NCBI GenBank assembly: GCA_005791325.1
Contig: SXXA01000046.1
Span: forward strand, 1 to 6,466
DNA from: Actinomycetota bacterium
Lineage (GTDB): Bacteria > Margulisbacteria > Marinamargulisbacteria > SXXA01
DNA: 6,466 nt
Reading direction: 5' to 3'
Part shown: piece by piece, positions 1-4,747 of the stretch
Layout: each line of letters opens with the position of its first letter
How positions within the stretch are numbered: position 1 is the first letter of the stretch
Translations under genes and position numbers: made by a program
The notes under the pieces: generated by a model
What the model was told of the DNA's origin: nothing
Database searches by the model: none
What the model saw: the letters and a program-made list of their open reading frames with translations, nothing else

Positions 1-1485
1 CGGGAAATTTTTGGTAATGCCATTGACATGCCCAGTAGCAAATATGAAAAAAGCTTGATCGACAAAACTGATAAAGCATCCATCGAGGCGATGCAAACCA
101 TGCGGCAACGTGTGATCGGACGTGTTACCCAATGGTGGGATCACGTGGGTCAACACTTGGATTTAACCACATTATTACCGTTTGGGTTATTATCCGCATT
201 AGCCCCGCTGATGGCCACAACCAAAGACTTGGGTAATTTTACCGATTCAACCTCCCTCTCCACCGAAGGTGATACGCTTGGATTTAAAGACAAAATCATT
301 TCAGATTATTTAACCGAGCTAAAACGTGACTATTTAACGAAACGATTTAAATCCAAAAAACAATTGGATCCCGATCAGTTTTCACAACTTAGCCCTACCC
401 AATTAAAAGGATTGATGAAATCCTTGGATAATGGAAAACAACTGGATGCGTTGGGTCGAGTTGGCGAGGGGTTTGACGCCAATCAGGTGGATATTAAGGG
501 CTTGGGACTTCCGAACGATGTGGCCGAAGACATCCAAAATACCTTAAAGGAGTATCAAATTGGCACCTTTAGCTTAGAGGTACAAGACCAAACACGTATT
601 AATGGACGACGACGAACCGATATTAAAATACAAGCTGCAGATGGTACCTTTGTGACGTTACCTGCTTTATTGAATTTGTTGGCAACGGGGGATACCCCTA
701 AAGCCCAAATCGAAAATGCCCAGATGGTATATAACACCGTATTGGGGTTGTATAAAGAATTGTCTGGACTTTCAACCCGTTCCCACACCGATGGCACCAT
801 TGTTGCCTCCTCCAAAACAGGTGAGATCAAACGTAACGTAGCCAACATGGCCACGTGGCAAGAATGGGATGGCGATACATTGTCTTGGAAACCCAATCGT
901 GGGCCATTAAGTATTACCTTTTCTCGTGCCGCCGATGCCAATCAATTTGGGGATCAACTGCGTATACTGGTGGCCCTACTTGAACCCATTGTTGGGTTAT
1001 TTGGGCAACGATTTACCGAAAATGGGCAACCCACCTTTGTACAATTGGTGGATAATTCTGGTACGTCTCACGCCAAAGAGATTATTATGGACGGATCCCC
1101 TGCTTATCAGTTGCGGCTGGACGCCATTTATGACCGCTCAATCTTTGAAACCAGTTTTTGGAAAGATGCATCCGAATTGTTGGAAACAAAAGTAACCATG
1201 CGATTGGGTGAAGGGTTGTTTACCCGATCCGTTATGAACCAACTTGAGCGAAGTTCACACCGCACTAAAAAAGTGGATTATGACAAGGCCGTAGAGGAAG
1301 TTAAAGAAGATGAAGCCCGTCGTTTGCTACAAGAAATGAGGGATCGAATCAAAAAACGACAAGCGGAATCTGAACAAATCAAAATTCGAAAAGAAGCCCA
1401 AGCGCAACAACAAATCGATGAGAAAAAGCGGAAAGCACTGTCGGATAAATTGGCCAAAGAAGAAAAAAAGGCCAAACGTTCATAA
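1..1485 (+). CDS. Uncharacterised helical protein with charged coiled-coil tail, 5' end outside the window
   Basis: I do not recognise this family. The frame is open to the first base of the window. The first ATG, at 28, has no Shine-Dalgarno sequence before it, unlike the next gene, so the true start probably lies upstream. Numbering from that Met: residues 44-64 are a Leu-rich hydrophobic stretch broken by two prolines, too weak to call a membrane helix with confidence. Residues 311-326 are a second apolar helix. Residues 159-182 hold an L-G-L-P-N motif followed by a helix, which recurs in the next two genes. Residues 415-485 are almost all Lys, Glu, Arg, Gln and Ala and should form a long coiled coil ending in a basic tail. 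There is no signal peptide in the visible part and no catalytic motif. The stop lies 15 bp before the next start, so the genes are probably co-transcribed. I am sure it is coding, but its function is unknown. Confidence 0.85.
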   Translation, partial: REIFGNAIDMPSSKYEKSLIDKTDKASIEAMQTMRQRVIGRVTQWWDHVGQHLDLTTLLPFGLLSALAPLMATTKDLGNFTDSTSLSTEGDTLGFKDKIISDYLTELKRDYLTKRFKSKKQLDPDQFSQLSPTQLKGLMKSLDNGKQLDALGRVGEGFDANQVDIKGLGLPNDVAEDIQNTLKEYQIGTFSLEVQDQTRINGRRRTDIKIQAADGTFVTLPALLNLLATGDTPKAQIENAQMVYNTVLGLYKELSGLSTRSHTDGTIVASSKTGEIKRNVANMATWQEWDGDTLSWKPNRGPLSITFSRAADANQFGDQLRILVALLEPIVGLFGQRFTENGQPTFVQLVDNSGTSHAKEIIMDGSPAYQLRLDAIYDRSIFETSFWKDASELLETKVTMRLGEGLFTRSVMNQLERSSHRTKKVDYDKAVEEVKEDEARRLLQEMRDRIKKRQAESEQIKIRKEAQAQQQIDEKKRKALSDKLAKEEKKAKRS

Positions 1486-1491
1486 CAATAT

Positions 1492-1497
1492 AGGTGG
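1492..1497 (+). promoter_or_regulatory. Ribosome binding site of the second cluster gene
   Basis: AGGTGG lies 3 nt before the ATG at 1501; counting only its AGG core, the spacing is 6 nt. It fits the 15-bp gap after the preceding stop and supports the start at 1501. Confidence 0.6.
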
Positions 1498-1500
1498 AAT

Positions 1501-2514
1501 ATGAAAGAACCCATTAGAGGTAACGAAGACAAACTATCCGATATTTTGAATAATACCTATTATCAGGCGGTTCAGACCCAATTGCGTGAAAAAAATAAAA
1601 AATTGGATGCCAAAGATGCCCCGTCTTTGCAACAACACGGCCAAGAAAAAGTAGCCCCCATGGCATCCAAACCCAATTCGAGTGGCACTTTATCCCAAAA
1701 TCAGGGAGATCGGGCCAGTATTCGGTCGGTTGAGTGGAAACGCAATCAATCTGGTGATTTTGAACTTAGCTCGCCATCGGAATGGCCCTTAATTACTGCG
1801 GTTGATTTATCCGGACAGCGCGTTACTGCCAACAACCCCGCCTATAAAATTGAATTATCACCACGTATCGATCGGTTTAAAGAATCATTATCGCAAGCCG
1901 TGGTACAAAGCCGCTCATCTAATTATTTTGTGTCACGATTTGGTGAACTCAAAGCGGGCATGCTGATTCGTATTTTATCCCTACTGGGCGTATCCCCAGA
2001 TGATCTAAAACAGGTCCAACAAACGGCCATTAAAGGGGCAATATCCCAAAACATTCAGTCGATGTCGGAAGCCATTTATTCATCGGAAATGACGGAAATT
2101 ATACAGGGCGGAACCAAAAAAGCGCGCCGTGCATTGCGTTTATTTAAAGCCACGAAAACCCAATTAATGAAGCAAATGGCCTTATTGGGTGACCCTGACT
2201 ATTGGGGGAATCGTCGATTAACACAGGAACATATTACCCAGCTATCTAAAATTTTGGATGAGCTAAATCAGGAAAAAGATATTTTAACTTATCGCTTGGA
2301 TTATCATTACACCCATTATGGGCATGCCCACCTGCTGGATCCAGATACGCAAAAAAAGATGAGTCGGGTGGGCCAATACATTCAAAAAGCCACCCAGCAA
2401 ACCCATCGTCGACGGGTTGAATTGCGCCGATTGGAAGGGGATAAAACCAAAGAATTGGTTGCCCTTGGGCAACAATTACTGGACCCCAATGCCAACAAAG
2501 GGTACGAACAATAA
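1501..2514 (+). CDS. Uncharacterised helix-rich protein, second gene of the three-gene cluster
   Basis: A 337-residue protein of no family I recognise. Residues 1-75 are polar, rich in Lys, Gln, Ser and Asn, and probably disordered. Residues 77-120 look like a small beta-containing segment with Trp79 and Trp95. From about 125 the protein is mostly helical. Residues 162-185 carry the L-G-V-S-P-x-x-L motif shared with both neighbours; the closest match is copy a in the following gene. Residues 205-225 are strongly basic. Residues 269-277 hold four His (269, 272, 275, 277) among Tyr residues, a possible metal site or just local composition. The C-terminal third is charged and helical. There is no signal peptide or membrane segment, so it is probably cytoplasmic. 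The start at 1501 has an AGGTGG site. The stop overlaps the next ATG by one base (TAATG), which suggests translational coupling. The function is unknown. Confidence 0.9.
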   Translation: MKEPIRGNEDKLSDILNNTYYQAVQTQLREKNKKLDAKDAPSLQQHGQEKVAPMASKPNSSGTLSQNQGDRASIRSVEWKRNQSGDFELSSPSEWPLITAVDLSGQRVTANNPAYKIELSPRIDRFKESLSQAVVQSRSSNYFVSRFGELKAGMLIRILSLLGVSPDDLKQVQQTAIKGAISQNIQSMSEAIYSSEMTEIIQGGTKKARRALRLFKATKTQLMKQMALLGDPDYWGNRRLTQEHITQLSKILDELNQEKDILTYRLDYHYTHYGHAHLLDPDTQKKMSRVGQYIQKATQQTHRRRVELRRLEGDKTKELVALGQQLLDPNANKGYEQ

Positions 2515-4202
2515 TGAATGGTATTAATCCCAATTTGGGAGGGCCTAATGAGACCGAACGTGGCGACCAAGCTGAACTTGAGAAAGTGGTCATTGAACAT
2601 TTTTCAGAATTGGAGACCCCCACCGCTCCCCATTCTAAAATCAATCGAAAGTCAAAGGAGGCTCACCAACAAAAAGGGCATTTTACCGATGACGAGCCAA
2701 ATAAAACGGATATGTTTGAGGCATATGTATCACGTATGAGTCCCCAATCATTGTTAGAGTTGGCCCAACAATCCAAATTAAATCAAAAATTAACCGATAT
2801 GATGATGAAACAATGGGATAAACCCGAGGATCTGGATGATCATGCCACCATCACCCGTGACACCGATCCACACGCTGACCCCGTCCGTACAGGAGACCGC
2901 CCCATCCAAAAAGATCAGGATCGGACTCACGTGCGACGGCATCACCACACGGCCCAAGAGTATCTTAAGTCGCTGGGAACCGACCCCGCTAAGTTACAAC
3001 CAGCCATCCAAACGTATATTGCCGGATTAACCAAATCCATGATTTTACCTCGGCCGGGGCTCAAAGAACGCACCACCCAAGATCGTACCAACTTGCTTAA
3101 GTTGGGGTTGTCCAATCGCCAAGTGGCTGATATTGAGCACAATGTTCACGCTTTTGTTAAAAAAGACCTGACGGCCACCATTCATGATGGCTACATCAAT
3201 TTGTTATTGCGATATTCCAATCGGTTTAATACTGATTTATATGCCGTGTCAACTGAATATAAAAAACTTGAAACCATGGGATTACAATCCGGCATTCTTG
3301 AATCAATTGACAAAATCAAAGCATTACGAAACGACATTAAAAAGTCATTACATGGTTTTTTTACTGAAATATTGGATGACAAACTAATTGAAGTTCGGGC
3401 TAAAACATTAAGTGTGGCCAAACTGAGTGAAGCTATGAATGAGATGAATCACTTTTGCAACGCGATTTCGTATGATGCCACGCGGTATTTTAAAACGATT
3501 ATGACCCGTATGGACCAATTGGGGTTATTGCCTTTTTTGGCACCGCCTGGTTCACAATTAAGCCAAATGGACACCGATTCTGATGGGCGACGACGACAAC
3601 CGCCATCTACCATTGAATCCCTGTCTACAGATCATTCACCCGATGTGTGGGGATTACAGCAACTGTTGTTACAATCTGTTATGGCGTCCGGATGGGTGAA
3701 TCAAATGGAAATTAAGTTTAAATTATCTCGCTTAAAAAAGAAACTGATCGATTCGGGGGCCTTAAGCGAAGAAAAATGGATGGAGATGAGCCAAGCCGCC
3801 ATCGAGGACGCCAAAGTTAAGTGGGTAGACTTATTAAAAGAAGGGTTAACCGAACGAGCTGGACTCATGAGTGTTAGTGGGCCAGAGTGGGAATTGGTAC
3901 GAAAGAAATTAAAAAAAGCCATGGTTGGTCTCAAAAAGTTACAAGCCATGCCCTCGAAATCAGAGTTGCGCCAATGGACCAATGATATTAATGGGGTAAT
4001 GTATGGGTTAATGCGAGAAGATTTTTTGCGTGTCTTGGCCTCATTAGAGAGACAACCCAATCATGTAAAATTAATCAAACAAGCCAAACAATTAAAAGCA
4101 ACGTTGGAGCGCTTAAAATCTGAATCGGGGCTTTTGGGCGATATCATGCCGAATGACACCAAAGTCATGTTAACCGATCAACGGATTGTTGAATCGGCTT
4201 AA
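2514..4202 (+). CDS. Uncharacterised large helical protein, third gene of the three-gene cluster
   Basis: A 562-residue protein I do not recognise. Residues 1-66 are hydrophilic and probably disordered. Residues 67-100 form a helical segment. Residues 102-147 are rich in Asp, His and Arg, with a HHH run at 143-145. Two copies of the cluster motif follow, 43 residues apart: L-G-T-D-P at 154 and L-G-L-S-N at 197; a weaker third is near 416. Residues 225-340 are helical. Residues 346-377 form a polar linker rich in Ser, Asp, Arg and Pro. Residues 380-540 are a second helical block with Lys-rich amphipathic stretches (401-411, 463-476). There is no signal peptide, membrane helix or enzymatic motif. 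The ATG shares its A with the upstream stop. The nearest purine-rich site, AAAGGG at 2497-2502, is 11 nt away, so coupled re-initiation is likely. This is the last gene of the cluster; the next gene is on the opposite strand. Confidence 0.9.
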   Translation: MNGINPNLGGPNETERGDQAELEKVVIEHFSELETPTAPHSKINRKSKEAHQQKGHFTDDEPNKTDMFEAYVSRMSPQSLLELAQQSKLNQKLTDMMMKQWDKPEDLDDHATITRDTDPHADPVRTGDRPIQKDQDRTHVRRHHHTAQEYLKSLGTDPAKLQPAIQTYIAGLTKSMILPRPGLKERTTQDRTNLLKLGLSNRQVADIEHNVHAFVKKDLTATIHDGYINLLLRYSNRFNTDLYAVSTEYKKLETMGLQSGILESIDKIKALRNDIKKSLHGFFTEILDDKLIEVRAKTLSVAKLSEAMNEMNHFCNAISYDATRYFKTIMTRMDQLGLLPFLAPPGSQLSQMDTDSDGRRRQPPSTIESLSTDHSPDVWGLQQLLLQSVMASGWVNQMEIKFKLSRLKKKLIDSGALSEEKWMEMSQAAIEDAKVKWVDLLKEGLTERAGLMSVSGPEWELVRKKLKKAMVGLKKLQAMPSKSELRQWTNDINGVMYGLMREDFLRVLASLERQPNHVKLIKQAKQLKATLERLKSESGLLGDIMPNDTKVMLTDQRIVESA

Positions 4203-4250
4203 ATGATGCCGCTAACCCACTGTGGAACCGAGTCAGACTGAAGCCCTCAC
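4203..4250. other. Short convergent intergenic gap without a recognisable terminator
   Basis: These 48 bp separate the stop of the three-gene cluster from the stop of the minus-strand lipoprotein gene. I found no stem of useful length with a usable loop and no T-tract on either strand. The only symmetry is overlapping 4-bp inverted repeats around AGTCAGACTGA at 4231-4241, with 1-nt centres that cannot form a hairpin. Termination may be Rho-dependent or lie inside the opposing gene. Confidence 0.5.
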
Positions 4251-4676
4251 TTATTTGACGGGTATCCTTAATTCAACCATTTGATTGTGATGAAAATAAG
4301 CCAGCACCACCGCCACGGGCGTTCCATGCCAAACCATCGATTGTTGGTATTTCCAAGCAACCCCACGCATGAGTGATATGGTATACACCTGATGGTTGGC
4401 CACAACCCATGTCCATGTTTCACCGCTGGCATCTTGGGTAACCACCGCCACGGATACGGGGTTGCGTTGCCATGTTAACTCCGTATCCTCTTCGGATTCG
4501 ACCCCCACGCTAAAGTGGGTCTCACTAAATTCGCCCGTCCAATTGAGACCTGTATCGGTTCGGTGGGTGTAGGCCCAGCGTTTTCCCTGCAAATGGGGTT
4601 GGCCTGTTTGCTGGGTGATGTGTCCGCATCCACTCACCATGATTAGTACCGCTACCATTACCATCCACTTTGTCAT
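4251..4676 (-). CDS. Small predicted lipoprotein of unknown function
   Basis: A 141-residue protein with a clear lipoprotein signal. Lys3 is followed by a hydrophobic core (residues 5-14, Met/Val/Ala/Leu/Ile) and the lipobox V14-S15-G16-C17. Signal peptidase II would cleave before Cys17, leaving a lipid-anchored mature chain of 125 residues. Position +2 is Gly, not Asp, so if the cell has an outer membrane and a Lol system the protein could be sent there. The mature part is rich in Trp, Thr and Val with alternating hydrophobic residues, suggesting a small beta-sheet domain. I recognise no family. The start at 4676 has GAAGGGG 7 nt upstream and gives a complete signal peptide. A stronger site further upstream points to another frame (see findings). 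The gene stands alone on the minus strand, convergent with the cluster and divergent from the nucleotidyltransferase, so a direct link to either is unproven. Confidence 0.85.
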   Translation of the reverse strand: MTKWMVMVAVLIMVSGCGHITQQTGQPHLQGKRWAYTHRTDTGLNWTGEFSETHFSVGVESEEDTELTWQRNPVSVAVVTQDASGETWTWVVANHQVYTISLMRGVAWKYQQSMVWHGTPVAVVLAYFHHNQMVELRIPVK

Positions 4677-4683
4677 ATCCCAA

Positions 4684-4690
4684 CCCCTTC
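4684..4690 (-). promoter_or_regulatory. Probable ribosome binding site of the lipoprotein gene
   Basis: Read on the minus strand this is GAAGGGG, 7 nt before the ATG at 4676. It is moderately good. It supports the start that gives an intact n-region, h-region and lipobox. Confidence 0.5.
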
Positions 4691-4704
4691 AGCATGATTA
4701 CCTC

Positions 4705-4733
4705 TCCTATTATTATCGGAATATATGATAGGA
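4705..4733. promoter_or_regulatory. Imperfect dyad in the divergent promoter region, candidate operator
   Basis: The 71-bp gap between the two divergent genes (4677-4747) holds an inverted repeat: TCCTATTAT at 4705-4713 and ATGATAGGA at 4725-4733. Arms match at 8 of 9 positions around an 11-nt centre. In plus-strand RNA the mismatch would be a G-U pair. The right arm overlaps TATGAT (4724-4729), a 5-of-6 match to a -10 element for the nucleotidyltransferase gene, although no good -35 lies 17 nt before it. The placement between divergent genes suits a regulator binding site. This is inference from position and symmetry only. Confidence 0.35.
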
Positions 4734-4747
4734 TCATTGCATCGAAT

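Noticed and set aside
28..30. ATG as the true start of the first cluster gene
   Set aside because: The frame stays open upstream to base 1 and there is no ribosome site before this ATG, while the following gene has one. A start outside the window is more likely, though 28 cannot be excluded.
44..240. Membrane helix or signal anchor in the first cluster protein
   Set aside because: The apolar stretch at residues 44-64 is short, broken by two prolines and flanked by ordinary soluble sequence, so I did not annotate a membrane segment.
555..941. Minus-strand open frame of 128 codons
   Set aside because: It is fully antisense to the first cluster gene, has Cys/Ser/Arg-rich composition and no recognisable start context or family. 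The minus-strand frames at 2246-2644 and 3701-4060 were rejected for the same reason.
2528..2540. Perfect 13-nt palindrome TCCCAATTTGGGA near the third gene's start
   Set aside because: It lies within coding sequence with a 1-nt centre, so it cannot form a hairpin, and the frequent CCCAA/TTGGG words make such symmetry likely by chance.
4203..4241. Small open frame of 12 codons just after the third cluster gene
   Set aside because: There is no ribosome site of its own and no signal of coding; it is too short to support.
4670..4747. Longer N-terminus for the double nucleotidyltransferase (TTG 4670 or ATG 4694)
   Set aside because: It would overlap the divergent lipoprotein start or its leader, has no ribosome site, and adds residues before the first strand that the family does not need.
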